From Symbiodinium natans (lineage: Eukaryota > Sar > Dinophyceae > Suessiales > Symbiodiniaceae), in NCBI GenBank assembly GCA_905221605.1, contig CAJNDS010002591.1, positions 1-64,000 on the forward strand: a stretch of 64,000 nt of DNA, written 5' to 3'. The position numbers were made by a program, and so were the translations under genes. Shown here one piece after another: positions 1 to 9,346 of the stretch (position 1 is the first letter of the stretch; each line of letters starts with the position of its first letter). A model generated the notes under the pieces. The model searched no databases and was not told the origin of the DNA. It saw only the letters and a program-made list of their open reading frames with translations.

Positions 1-510
1 ATGAATTGCCCCCCCCCCCCCCCCGGGCCCGGGCCCCTCCTTCATGAGCTTCGCACGAGCCAGGAGTTCCTTGTGCTCACTGTGCACCACGTCCCGGATC
101 TTCGGCTTGCCTGGGAACCCCTTGTCCACAGGGGTTTCGGGCTTCGACCTTTAACACTTGTACACATTGTACACACTCTCGCGCGGCAGGCAAAGCGTTT
201 CGACTCTCACACTGGCAGAAGCAAGGCTTCTGGTACGATGTCCGAGCTGTGAGGCCACCTCCTCAATTCAGGAAGCAAGGGCCGTACATAGAAACGCGAG
301 ATTTCATCCACGTCGGTCACAAACATCGTTGTAACCCCGGCCAGCCAAAAGTGCACATGATGTGCGGACTGCAAGGTCTGACGCCAGCATCCGTGGGCCA
401 GACGAATTTCTCCTGAGCCTATCTTTGCGGCAAAATCAAAGCCGGAGGCTCCAGGCCAAAAGCCCGAAGCAGCTCCTCTGTACTGGGGGCAACATACACT
501 GGCACAGCTC
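1..510. other. Intergenic DNA at the left edge
   Basis: This stretch lies downstream of the minus-strand MGC gene. It opens with a C-run and has no open frame that I would call coding. It contains no telomere-like repeat. It presumably holds the 3' untranslated region of the MGC gene and the spacer to the next gene. Confidence 0.5.
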
Positions 511-1050
511 TCACTGACCACACATGCCGAAGAGATCGCAGGTCGGTGTCTTGGTCTCACCTGGCAAGGCTGCATCCATCACCTTGGGTACGTCGGCGAC
601 CTCCGCCTTGAATTCCTTGAGCTCTTCCTTGACTTTCTCGGTGACTTCGGCAACGTCCTCCTTGACCTCTTCCTTAGCCACCTCCTCCTTGATTTCCTCC
701 TTCGCAGCCTCCGCAGCCTCCGCCACAGCTTCCACCACGGCGTCCACCTTGCCCTCCTGCTTGTCCTGTGTCACCTCCTCTTTCACCTCCTCTTTCACCT
801 CCTGCTCCTTCACCTCCGCAATGGACTCCTCCACTGCCGGCACAGCCTCCTTGACCTCGGAAGGCTGGACAACAGAGTCCTTTGGCTCCTCAGCCTTCTC
901 CTGCACGGACGGGGAAGCGTCCTGGGAGGGAAGAGGCTCAGCAGCGGGTGCCTCGGTGGAAGTCTTCGAGTCGGCGGGTGCCTCCGTCACTGCAATGGGC
1001 GCCTTCTCCGTGGTCGCAGGTGCTGCAACCTTGCTGGTCTGGCAACCCAT
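511..1050 (-). CDS. Acidic Lys/Glu-rich protein with an MGC N-terminus (probably lipid-anchored)
   Basis: This intact 179-codon frame starts MGCQTSK and ends CDLFGMCGQ. Met-Gly at the start with Ser at position 6 fits the N-myristoylation consensus, and Cys3 is a typical palmitoylation site, so the product is probably held on a membrane face. The middle (about residues 65-155) is a repetitive run of EVKEE, EEVKE and KEELKE units that should form a long charged helix or stay disordered. There is no catalytic motif or membrane segment. A TTGTCAG sits just before the start codon and could be a spliced-leader acceptor, as trans-splicing is general in dinoflagellates. The frame has no intron, unlike the genes to its right. 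The opposite strand is also open but is Ser/Thr-rich and reads as a shadow. The exact role is unknown. Confidence 0.8.
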   Translation of the reverse strand: MGCQTSKVAAPATTEKAPIAVTEAPADSKTSTEAPAAEPLPSQDASPSVQEKAEEPKDSVVQPSEVKEAVPAVEESIAEVKEQEVKEEVKEEVTQDKQEGKVDAVVEAVAEAAEAAKEEIKEEVAKEEVKEDVAEVTEKVKEELKEFKAEVADVPKVMDAALPGETKTPTCDLFGMCGQ

Positions 1051-1821
1051 ACTGACAAGGAGGGTACTTGCAAATCGACTGCTTGCCAGGAAATTGCTTG
1101 AGCCAAAATTGCCTTGCAGTCGGGAACTGGGGTTGCTGTGACTCTACTTGCGACTTGTGCTGGCAGCTGGCGCATCCTTTGGACTACACAGTGTCCGCTT
1201 CTACCCTTAGCCCTCCTTGACCACACAAAGAGAGCCCAAGCTGCTTGGAGCTAGGAGGACGCCCTCCTCGTCCACCTCCTCCTGGTGTCGGAGGGTAGGT
1301 GAGAGTGCTTCTTCGATAGGGCCAGGGAAGTGTTTGAGAGCCCTGATACAAAATCGAATTCAGGCCTGCAGAAAACATGCAAAAGCAACAGCAAAAGCAG
1401 CAAAAGCAGCAAAAGCAAAAGCAAATGTCCTCAAGACAGGGGAAGGGGTGGGGGTCCTGGTAGCTGGGACCCGGTTCCAAGCCAGACTCCGCAGGCACAG
1501 CGACGTAAGGAGAGAACACCTCGAGAGCTCTGGGTGTAGGGTCCTCCTACACATTTGTTGGAGTTTTGTTTTTGCCACTCGCCTAGCTGACACTCAGGCC
1601 ACATTGCAGGGAACAGTCCGTTCAAGTCCATATGAAGGAGGGAGGAACGGTACCTCTAAAGAGAAACTCAGAAAAACAATCTAGCGGTAATGGGTTTAGT
1701 TGTGGGTTCGGTTTCCTGCTACAGATTCTGGGTTTGGTGGCTAAGGCTTTCGTTTTGGGCTTTGGCTTTGGACTCACGACTTGGATGCTGCGCGAGCAAC
1801 ACAGAGTTCGCAACCGAAATG
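1051..1821. other. Spacer with an AGCAAA-type simple repeat
   Basis: This lies between the MGC gene and the membrane-protein gene. Around 1,375-1,430 there is a run of AGCAAA/GCAAAA units, which makes a spurious Ala/Lys frame. At 1,690-1,790 there are a few degenerate GGGTTT-like words but no real array. Part of it may be the 3' end or a last intron of the membrane-protein gene, whose stop I could not fix. Confidence 0.4.
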
Positions 1822-2193
1822 CTAGGACCACGAAGGCTTTGGGCAGAACGTGTGATGTGTGAGGCTTCCAGATTTAGGAACCTGAGCTGCAACTTTAGAT
1901 GGGCGTGGCCCGCTGATTCTGAGAACATGTCGTCCCAGCCTGAAGCCTGGGAACACTGTGGGGTTCATTGGGCCGTCCACCAAGCCCGGATCGCACCACC
2001 CTTTTACGGCAAGGTTTAGGGCAATGCCGAAGCCATTAGCTGTCAAGATCATACAATAGAGGGCCAGCAACCCAAATCTGCGGAGACTCTTTGCGCTCAA
2101 AGTGGCATAGGACACTTTGTACTTGCGCTTGCTGGTTCCGACGGTCTCGGAGCGGTCGATCAAGGCGGGCCGCCACTCTTCCGATGACATGTC
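1822..2193 (-). CDS. Membrane protein, exon 2 (3' limit uncertain)
   Basis: The frame enters after a CCCCAG acceptor and reads DMSSEEWRPALID..., a soluble stretch of about 35 residues. A membrane helix follows around RRFGLLALYCMILTANGFGI, then ALNLAVKGWCDPGL. It joins exon 1 in phase 0. The frame stays open to 1,822, but the last 40 or so codons look less like coding sequence, so the true end or a further splice may come earlier. I do not recognise the family. Confidence 0.55.
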   Translation of the reverse strand, partial: DMSSEEWRPALIDRSETVGTSKRKYKVSYATLSAKSLRRFGLLALYCMILTANGFGIALNLAVKGWCDPGLVDGPMNPTVFPGFRLGRHVLRISGPRPSKVAAQVPKSGSLTHHTFCPKPSWS

Positions 2194-2278
2194 CTGGGGA
2201 CATCTAACCATAATAATGACAAGCAGTGGTAGTGATAAAGGAATGCTGAAAGTTACGATGGCAGCCGGAACGATGAAC

Positions 2279-2353
2279 GACAACAATCATGAGAATGATG
2301 CCGGCAACGGTAATGGCAAGCATGACTAACAGGATTTGGAGTCCGGCAAACAT
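2279..2353 (-). CDS. Membrane protein, exon 1 with N-terminal hydrophobic helix
   Basis: This is 25 codons from ATG: MFAGLQILLVMLAITVAGII then LMIVV. It is almost wholly hydrophobic, so it is a signal anchor or first membrane helix. The exon ends at GTC|GTTCATC and joins the frame at 2,193 in phase 0 across an intron of about 85 nt. With exon 2 it gives a small protein with two predicted membrane helices and a charged loop between them. The short intron contrasts with the kilobase introns beyond 7 kb. Confidence 0.6.
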
Positions 2354-2990
2354 GTTTCAATCGCTACTGCACTTCTAAGTTACTAAAAGGAAGATCATAA
2401 TCTTACTATCTTCGTGAGCTTACATAATTTATGTCGTGCGCTCACGCATGTAATTGTAGTAAAATGAGATCGCTAGTTAAAATACGGTAACGTGTGAACA
2501 GTATTAGTATTTCTAGTGAGGGCTTACAGTAGTCTTAGTATGAAAATGCAACAAAAAAGAAGGGGTTTGGATAGAAGTGAACGAACAACATGCCTGGATC
2601 TTGGATGGCTTCGTTCACGCCTGGTCAATACTGCGTGCCTTCACATGTTTCGCTCGTTAATTACCACACTATTTAATAGTGTTCACCTTTCAGCGGTACA
2701 TTCATGATCACGACACGTCGATACCACTCATGATCAAACCAATTACGATAACAAAATCCAGATAATGAAATCATAATAAGCCATGTTTTATAGATTATAA
2801 CGGCGCGTATGATCATGATCCTGATGATAGTCAGACTCCGAACCCTGCAACGTAAAAGAGATTGCACGTGTCATCAATTGCAGACAAGGATCGGAGGGGT
2901 GGTGGAACTTGGCATAACCAAAGCACCTTAGCATAGTAAGCATGCAAGGCTAGGCTGAGCATGGCTGTACTGCCTACTGGTTCTGGAAAT
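2354..2990. other. AT-rich intergenic spacer
   Basis: This lies between the stop of the unknown gene at 2,991 and the start of the membrane-protein gene. It is clearly richer in A and T than its surroundings (for example 2,380-2,560 and 2,690-2,860), with many TGATCATGA-like words and no usable open frame. It probably contains the 3' untranslated region of one gene and the trans-splice region of the next. Confidence 0.5.
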
Positions 2991-3333
2991 TTAGCAGCTG
3001 TGGCGCTTGTTGGGAGTGTTGGTGTCTGCCAAGATCTCCATGTACTTCTTCTGCTGCTTCTCGAAGAGGCGCATGCGGTTGTTATTCAACCGCGACACAT
3101 CCGTGCTATCTGCCACCTTCAGGCGCTGCGGCACGTTGCGTCCGAAGCTGTACAGGCTTCCGTAGTGCCCGAAGGTGCAGACGGTGTCCAGCGGCTGCCA
3201 CGACGACGGATCCTGGATCTCCACCGCGTCAAGCCTCCTGTACTCGTAGCTCATCCAGCCGTCCGTGCCACGCTGCGCCAGCTCTCGTAGCTTCTTCGAA
3301 GGCACGAAGACCATGACGCTGTGCCTATAGGAC
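2991..3333 (-). CDS. Unknown protein, last exon
   Basis: This is a coding exon with high GC3 that begins after CTTGAG (phase: one base completes a codon) with SYRHSVMVFVPSKKLRELAQ. It contains TDGWMSYEYRRLDAVEIQDP and ends TNTPNKRHSC with TAA at 2,991. About 114 residues are encoded. The repeated aromatic and Arg/Lys content suggests a soluble, globular domain. I recognise no catalytic motif. It is followed by an AT-rich spacer. Confidence 0.7.
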
Positions 3334-3522
3334 CTCAAGTTGCAATAAAAACATTCTCAACCCTCAGTCCTCGAAACCATCCGAGGATTCATGCAAGACT
3401 TTTAAGCCCTTGGCACAATCCCCAGCCAAAATCTGAAGAAGGAGCTAGGGCGTCGAGTCTGAAAAACAGTCCCTCATAAGATGCAGGGTAGGGACATGTC
3501 CCGAGCAGCAGCTTCCAACTGC
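3334..3522 (-). other. Intron of the unknown gene
   Basis: This intron of about 190 nt opens with GC (AT|GCAG) and closes CTTGAG. The phase agrees: AT plus G completes Met between the two exons. An alternative is that the upstream exon reads further to about 3,501. Confidence 0.5.
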
Positions 3523-3551
3523 ATCACATGCTTGCGCCTCTTCTTGAAGGC
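3523..3551 (-). CDS. Unknown protein, small internal exon
   Basis: These 29 nt read AFKKRRKHV plus two bases of a Met codon, after a GGAG acceptor. The segment is strongly basic. It joins DYMI upstream and SYRHSVMV downstream in frame. The boundaries rest on phase only. Confidence 0.5.
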
Positions 3552-3734
3552 CTCCATGTCATGGACACAAAGAGGGGAAAGAGGGGAGCCGAGATGAGCC
3601 GAGGGCTGAAAGTTTCAGGGTCCAGGGGTCGAAGGGAGACATTTCTACTGGGAGCTACGGTGGATGATCGCACCTTCGTTCATTTCTTAAACTGGATGCA
3701 TGCCTTTGGTTAATAAAACCCGAGGGGAAGATGC

Positions 3735-3786
3735 GATCATGTAGTCGTTGGTGAGCATGTGCTTTAGCCATTTCTCGATTACGAGC
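3735..3786 (-). CDS. Unknown protein, internal exon LVIEKWLKHMLTNDYMI
   Basis: The frame reads LVIEKWLKHMLTNDYMI and leaves at ATC|GCATC (a GC donor). The codons are strongly GC3-biased. Directly upstream, at 3,787-3,858, a different frame is equally coding-like, so the reading frame seems to shift by one base at about 3,786. Confidence 0.5.
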
Positions 3787-3858
3787 CTCCTTCTTATCCG
3801 CGTTCGGGTCCTTCGCCTTCTCATCGTCCAACTGCTTCAGCAGTTCCCGTGCCAGCTC
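3787..3858 (-). CDS. Unknown protein, Lys/Glu-rich helix exon (apparent frame shift to the next exon)
   Basis: After CTGCCAG the frame reads ELARELLKQLDDEKAKDPNA then DKKE, a clear amphipathic charged helix with good codon bias. It runs straight into the next block without an intron but one base out of frame. Possible causes are a sequencing indel, a real frame break, or a wrong choice of frame for one of the blocks. Further upstream (to about 4,026) the frame is open but contains a (CTG)n-derived Leu run, so I do not extend it. Confidence 0.45.
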
Positions 3859-4029
3859 CTGGCAGCCGAGATCCCCACGGTAACTGTCAGGGGTTTCTTG
3901 AGGGTCGGGGCCGATGGCCGGCAGCAGCAGCAGCAGGAGCAGCAGCAGGAGGAGGCATCTCTTACTCTTTGGGCGACGCGGGATCTCATTGCAGTCGCAA
4001 ACCCTGACAAAACAAAGCCCTATCACTAG

Positions 4030-4250
4030 GGTTGCTTCTCCCCGGGTGGATTTTTTTTTTGGGTCTTTTTTTTTTTTTTTTTTGGGCCTCTTTTTTTTTT
4101 TTTTGTCGATTTCCTTGGTTTTTCTCTAGAAAACCCTACGTTCCTTACATTTGGAACGGATTTCTGTCATTTCCCTATGTTTTCGTTGGTTTTTGCATAG
4201 GGAAAACCTAATTTTTACATTTTGGACGGATTTCCTGTAATGTTCCCCCT
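4030..4250. repeat. Poly-T tracts and AT-rich junction
   Basis: Long T-runs (4,050-4,105) separate the compact gene cluster from the hairpin tandem array. Short words such as TTTTCCCTAG recur again near 4,880-5,030 and 6,430-6,540, so the two sides of the array share an AT-rich element. No coding content is seen. Confidence 0.6.
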
Positions 4251-6178
4251 TAGGTTGAAGCCGCTCTGCACGGCAACAAAAAAGCGGGGGGTTGGGGGGG
4301 GGCAGGCCCCCCCATTTGCAACACAATGCACACACGATTTTTTTTCAACTATTTCTTGGGCTTTTGTAAGCAAACGCTGGTACAGCTTAAAAGAAGCGGG
4401 GGGGTTGGGGGGGGCTCAGCCCACCCCAGTTGCAATGCTCACACGTTGTTTTTTCAACTAGTTTTTTCCTGGGCTGTTGCGGAGCACGCTTGGTAGCGGC
4501 TTAAAAACGGGGGGGTTTTGGGGGGGGGCAGCCCCCCCCATTTGCAAACACCTGCTCACATGATGGGTGTCAACAAGTTTTTTGGGCTTTGAAGCGCGCT
4601 CTGCACAGCTTAAAAAAAAAAAGCGGGGGCGTTGGGGGGGGGCGCAGCCCCCCCCCATTTGCAAACACAATGCTCACACGATGTTTCTCAACTAGTTTCT
4701 TGGGCTTTGAAGCACGCTTGGTACGGCTTAAAAGAAGCGGGGGGGGGGTTGGCGGGGGGCGCAGCCCCCCCCCCCATTTGCAAACACCATGCTCACATGA
4801 CGGGTGTCAACAAGTTTCTTGGGCTTTGAAGCACGCTCTGCACGGCTTGAAAAAAACGAGGTTTTCGTTCGTTTTTCCTAAGGAAACCCTCTTCTGATTA
4901 CATTTTGGACGGATTTCGTCAAACGTCAAAGCGTACGTTGCTTTTCCTTAGTTTGTCCTAGGGAAAACCCTATTTGGTTCGTTTTCTTGGTTTCTATCAT
5001 TCCCTCTATATTTTCATCGGATTCATACTTTTTTTTCAACTAGTTTCTCGGGCTTTGAAGCACGCTTGGTACGGCTTAAAAGAAGCGGGGGGGGGTTAAA
5101 GGGGGCGGGCGCCCCCCCCCCATTTGCAAACACCCTGCTCACATGATGGGTGTCAACAAGTTTCTTGGGCTTTGAAGCACGCTCTGCACGGCTTTAAAAA
5201 CCGGGGGGGTTGGGGGGGGGGCGCAGGCCCCCCCCCCATTTGCAAACACAACGCACACACGATATTTTTGAACTAGTTTCTTGGGCTTTGAAGCACGCTT
5301 GGTACAGCTTAAAAGAAGCGGGGGGGTTGGGGGGGCTGTGTCCCCCATTTGCAAACACCCTGCTCACATGATGGGTTTCAACTACTTTCTTGCGCTTTGG
5401 CTGAAAAAAAGCGGGGGGGTTGGGGGGGGCGCAGCCCCCCCCATTTGCAAACACAATGCTCACACGATGTTTTTCAACTAGTTTCTTGGGCTGCCCTTGG
5501 GCTTAGAAGCACGCTTGGTACGGCTTAAAAAAAGCGGGGGGGTTGGGGGGGGGGCGCAGCCCCCCCCCATTTGCAAACACCCTGCTCACATGATGGGTGT
5601 CAACAAGTTTCTTGGGCTTTGAAGCGCGCTCTGCACGGCTTAAAAAAAAAAGCGGGGGGGTTGGGGGGGGCGCAGCCCCCCCCATTTGCAAACACAATGC
5701 TCACTCGATGCTTTTCAACTAGTTTCTTGGGCTTTGAAGCACGCTTGGTACGGCTTAAAAGAAGCGGCGGGGGGGTTGGGGGGGGCTGTGCCCCCCATCT
5801 GCAAACACCCTGCTCACATGATGGGTTTCAACTAGTTTCTTGGGCTTCGGCTGAAAAAAAGCGGGGGGGTTGGGGCGCAGCCCCCCCCATTTGCAATTAC
5901 AATGCTCACACGATGTTTTTCAACTAGTTTCTTGGGCTTTGAACGGCTTAAAAGAAGCGGGGGGGGGTTGGGGGGTCTGCGCCCCCCATTTGCAAACACC
6001 CTGCTCACATGATGGGTGTCAACAAGTTTCTTGGGCTTTGAAGCACGCACGCTCTGCACGGCTTAAAAAAAAAACAAAAAAAGCGGGGGGGTTGGGGGGG
6101 GCGCAGCCCCCCCCATTTGCAAACACAATGCTCACACGATGTTTTTCAACTAGTTTCTTGGGCTTCGAAGCACGCTTC
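4251..6178. repeat. Tandem array of about 15 G-run/C-run hairpin units (about 115 bp)
   Basis: Each unit carries GCTTAAAAGAAGCGG, a G-run, TTGG, a second G-run, GCGCAGC, a C-run, then CATTTGCAAACAC, TGCTCACA, and CAACTAGTTTCTTGGGCTTT. The G-runs and the following C-run are complementary, so each unit can fold as a stable hairpin; the G side can also form a quadruplex. Units alternate between ACACGATGTTTTTCAACTAG and ACATGATGGGTGTCAACAAG endings, so the array may have grown by two-unit steps. One AT-rich interruption lies at about 4,860-5,040. Open frames across it are Gly/Pro-rich shadows. Confidence 0.85.
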
Positions 6179-6345
6179 CTTTCTTCCTTCCTTGCTTCCT
6201 TCCTTTCTTCCTTCCTTTCTTCCTTCCTTGTTTCCTTCCTTTCTTCCTTCTCTCCTTTCTTCCTTCCTTCCTTCCTTCCTTCCTTGTTTTCTTCCTTTCT
6301 TTCATCCTTCCTTCCTTCTTTTCTTTCCTTCTTTCCTTCTAAAAC
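6178..6345. repeat. (CTTT/CTTCC)n microsatellite
   Basis: This is a run of CTTCCTTCCTTT words directly following the last hairpin unit. It encodes nothing on either strand beyond Ser/Leu/Phe shadows. Confidence 0.9.
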
Positions 6346-6700
6346 GTACCAGAAATAACGCTTTCCTATGAAACCACAGAGAAATTACTGTTTTTCGTAC
6401 CAAAAACCACGAAAATGCATCAAATCCTTTAAAAATATGGAGGGAATGGTGGTTTTCTTAGGAAAAACCAAGAAAATCGACCAAAAAAAAAAAAAAAGGC
6501 CCAAAAAAAAAAAAAAGACCCAAAAAAATAGGCCCTCCGTTTAATTTCACACCAGCGTTCAAGAAGAAGATGATATCTAAAGTCTCCAATTCCGAGACGG
6601 CAAACCAGTCAGATACAGCCTGGTCAGACTCCATAGTATCCTTAGGATGCGCTGCATGACAGACCTTAGCCCTTTCACGAAGCAACAAGCGCAAAGAAGA
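6346..6700. other. Unique sequence between simple repeats
   Basis: This contains A-runs at 6,480-6,530 mirrored by the T-runs at 4,050-4,105, and the words GGTTTTCTTAGGAAAAACC and AAGAAAATCGACC, which are inverted relative to those at the left of the hairpin array. The whole 4.03-6.54 kb block may therefore be one large element with inverted ends. No exon is recognised. Confidence 0.45.
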
Positions 6701-6701
6701 A

Positions 6702-6838
6702 GAAGACGAAATAAGAAGAAATAAGAAGAAACAAGAAGAAATAAGAAGAAATAAGAAGAAATAAGAAGAAATAAGAAGAAATAAGAAGAAATAAGAAGAA
6801 ATAAGAAGAAATAAGAAGAAATAAGGAAAGAAGAAAAA
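6702..6838. repeat. (ATAAGAAGAA)n tandem repeat
   Basis: About a dozen copies of a 10-bp ATAAGAAGAA unit, with one ACAAGAAGAA variant. The minus-strand frame of repeated Ile-Ser-Ser-Tyr-Phe is a shadow. Confidence 0.9.
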
Positions 6839-6881
6839 AAAAGAAGTCGCACACAAACTCCGCGGAAGCCCTAAACCCTAA

Positions 6882-6977
6882 ACTTGCCCTAAACCCTAAA
6901 CCCTAAACCCTAAACCCTAAACCCTAAACCCTAAACCCTAAACCCTAAACCCTAAACCCTAAACCCTAAACCCTACA
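6882..6977. repeat. CCCTAAA array, leftmost telomere-like array
   Basis: About 13 nearly perfect CCCTAAA units. This is the first telomere-like array in the window; none occurs to its left. It marks the border between the compact genes and the array-filled region. Confidence 0.95.
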
Positions 6978-7093
6978 CCCGAAGAGCAGGCCTGGCTTTG
7001 CCTGTGCAGCAAGGGGTGCCAGAAGTAGCCTCGCTTCGACAGGCTTGGAGCTTTTGAGGCTTCGGGCACACCGAACACAAACTCTAAATTAGG

Positions 7094-7372
7094 GTTCAGG
7101 GTTCAGGGTTCAGGGTTTAGAGTTTAGGGTTTAGGGTTTAGGGTTTAGGGTTTAGGGTTTAGGGTCTGGGGTTTAGGGTTCAGGGTTCAGGGTTCAGGGT
7201 TTAGGGTTTAGGGTTTAGGATTTAGGGTTTAGGGTTTAGGCAACTCTCTAAGCCTGAACCCCTAAACACTGGCCGGGTTGTGGGGCCGCATCTGTGGCTG
7301 CAGCGCAGAATAGACACAGTAGGGTTGAGGGTTTAGGGTTTAGGGTTTAGGGCTTAGGGCTTAGGGCTTAGG
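7094..7372. repeat. TTTAGGG arrays with TTCAGGG and TTAGGGC variants
   Basis: G-strand arrays at 7,094-7,240 and 7,322-7,372, separated by an island at 7,250-7,315. Variant units (GGGTTCA, GGGCTTA) occur in runs, not randomly. Confidence 0.9.
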
Positions 7373-7373
7373 G

Positions 7374-7422
7374 CTTCATCTTCGGCAAACACGGTCTTTC
7401 CGGCAGCAATGTCTAGCACCGG
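7374..7422 (-). CDS. Candidate exon PVLDIAAGKTVFAEDE
   Basis: After a GGCAG acceptor the frame reads PVLDIAAGKTVFAEDE. It is well formed and probably one of the last exons of the gene that contains the DedA-like segment, or of a gene following it. Family unknown. Confidence 0.4.
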
Positions 7423-7644
7423 CTGCCATTACCATCGCCCTTGCTTCATGACTTTTGGACATGACTTGGCTTCCCAAGACGTTTGGAACTCCAGAGAGCT
7501 TCATGCGAAATCAGACCACAGGGACACTAGACCCTGAACCCTACGCCTGAAAACGCCCCGAAGCCCTAGTTCAGCCCTAAACTCCCTTTCTTTTGTCAGC
7601 CCTAAACTCCTAAGCCCTTCTTTGGAAACCCTAAACTCCGAAGC

Positions 7645-7718
7645 CTTTCTGTCGAAGCCTGCCCCAGTCCCTACAAGGCCCCCAAAGCCCGCTTCTGGCG
7701 AGGATCGCGGCGGCAAGG
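7645..7718 (-). CDS. Candidate exon ALPPRSSPEAGFGGLVGTGAG
   Basis: The frame enters after GGCGCAG with two bases, reading ALPPRSSPEAGFGGLVGTG. The phase fits the exon at 8,363-8,405, which ends with one base. The left limit is not fixed. The sequence is Pro/Gly/Ser-rich and likely a disordered linker. The plus strand is also open here. Confidence 0.35.
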
Positions 7719-7752
7719 CTGCGCCGCCCTCGCGCTCAGATAGCCACGACGT

Positions 7753-8008
7753 GGGGTTTAGGGTTTAGGGTTTAGGGTTTCGGTTTTAGGGTTTAGGGTT
7801 CAGGCTTCAGGGTTTAGGATTTAAGGGGTACCTTACAAAAGGTAAAAAGGGTACCAATAGGGGCTACCAAGATATGGGTCGATGCTTCAAGGGGTCGGGG
7901 TGCTTAGGGTACTTTCGGGTACTGTAGGGTTCAGGGTTCAGGATTCAGGGTTCAGGGTTCAGGGTTCAGGGTTCAGGGTGCAGGGTTCAGGGCGTTTAGG
8001 GTTCAGGG
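7753..8008. repeat. TTTAGGG array followed by GGGTTCA array
   Basis: A short TTTAGGG array (7,753-7,825) and a separate GGGTTCA array (7,925-8,008) flank a unique piece at 7,826-7,920. The second array is almost pure in its variant unit. Confidence 0.85.
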
Positions 8009-8362
8009 TGCAGGGTGATGATAGGTTCAGAGTCCACACAGAGTCAGGCGACTCGCAAGCGTTAACCCGATGCACCTACTTACAGGCCGCCTACCAACGC
8101 CGGGGCGTCTCCAAATAAAACAGCTGAACCATTGCGAGGTGGTTAGGGCTTTGGGGCTACCTTTTTATACGGCTTAGACTTCTAGCGCGTTCTTGAGTGG
8201 GATTCCATGTTTGCGGGCATTGGGGTTTAGCACTTCGGCTTTCTGTATAAAGGGACCCCATAGCCCCCAAGCCCTGCAGAACCCCCCCTTAGTTCCACAA
8301 AACCCGGGTTCAGGATTTAGGGTTTAGGGTTTAGGGTTTAGGGTTAACCCTGGAGGCTACGC

Positions 8363-8405
8363 CTTCCGCGCGGTGCGTTTCGGATACCGGGTCTGCTGGT
8401 CGAGC
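8363..8405 (-). CDS. Candidate exon ARPADPVSETHRAE
   Basis: Between GCGCCAG and G|GCGTAG this 43-nt block reads ARPADPVSETHRAE plus one base. It joins the exon at 9,027-9,075 in phase 0. Coding bias is good; function unknown. Confidence 0.45.
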
Positions 8406-8447
8406 CTGGCGCAGGCAGAAGCTCCAGCAGTTCAGAATTGGGGTTGA

Positions 8448-8679
8448 ACATTTAGGGTTTAGGGTTTAGGGTTGAGGGTTTAGGGTTTAGGGTTTAATTA
8501 GGGTTTAGGGTTTAGGGTTTAGGGTTTAGGGTTTAGGGTTTAGGGTTTAGGGTTTAGGGTTTAGGGTTTAGGGTTTAGGGTTTAGGTTAGGGTTTAGGGT
8601 TTAGGGTTTAGGGTTTAGGGTTTAGGGTTTAGGGTTTAGGGTTTAGGGTTTAGGGTTTAGGGTTTAGGGTTTAGGGTTT
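8448..8679. repeat. TTTAGGG array
   Basis: About 30 units, mostly perfect TTTAGGG, with single-base indels at a few points. Nothing coding. Confidence 0.95.
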
Positions 8680-8844
8680 ACAAAAAACTCGAAAGCATGC
8701 AGTCATCAGGGGCTTGAGGCGTGGGGAATCGGGTTGGGGAAGCAGCTCGACACTTCCCCAAGATGACTCTGATAATAGAGGGCTTGAGCACCCCTCCCTT
8801 TCCCAACCCACCAAGTGCAAAGGCCCTGCGAAGCCCTGCAGTAA

Positions 8845-9002
8845 ACCCCTAAACCCTAAACCCCTAAACCCCTAAACCCCTAAACCCCTAAACCCCTAAA
8901 CCCCTAAACCCCTAAACCCCTAAACCCCTAAACCCCTAAACCCCTAAACCCCTAAACCCTAAACCCTAAACCTAAACCCCAAACCCTAAACCCCCAAACC
9001 CT
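8845..9002. repeat. CCCCTAAA (8-mer) array
   Basis: At 8,863-8,955 the unit is uniformly CCCCTAAA, an 8-mer, and not CCCTAAA, then it degrades into mixed units. A homogenised variant array. Confidence 0.9.
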
Positions 9003-9026
9003 ACCAACTGGCTACAAAAAGGCTGC

Positions 9027-9075
9027 CTCCCAGCTCGGCCGGACAAAGCTCCGGTCGGGCAGCAGACCCAGGAGC
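9027..9075 (-). CDS. Candidate exon LLGLLPDRSFVRPSWE
   Basis: After GAACAG the frame reads (one base) LLGLLPDRSFVRPSWE and leaves at GAG|GCAGCC. Strong coding character. It lies 1.6 kb downstream of the DedA-like exons and could be part of that protein's C-terminal half, but I see no family motif. Confidence 0.5.
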
Positions 9076-9346
9076 CTGTTCAGGAAGGGCCTTTCTAGTC
9101 TAGGCTTTAAGGCTTCATCAACTTGAGCCCCCTAAACCCTAAACCCTGAACCCTAAACCCTAATCACGGCCCCTTTTTGGGCACCCTAGATATTCGGTGC
9201 CGCCACATCACCATAAGGAAACCCTCAAAGGGACCCTAATTTCGATAAGTTACCACTTGAGCTTTCGGTTTTCAGGATTTAAGCGGCTTTTTCTTTGGCG
9301 ACTCGGCATCATGTGAGAACCCATGGGCCGCTTTACCCTATGTCCG

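Noticed and set aside
524-1141. Plus-strand Ser/Thr-rich frame
   Set aside because: It is the complement of the Lys/Glu repeats of the MGC gene.
4251-6178. CRISPR array
   Set aside because: The units repeat in full, with no unique spacers between short repeats, and the context is eukaryotic.
6458-6856. Repeated Ile-Ser-Ser-Tyr-Phe hydrophobic protein
   Set aside because: Translation of the ATAAGAAGAA repeat and flanking A-runs.
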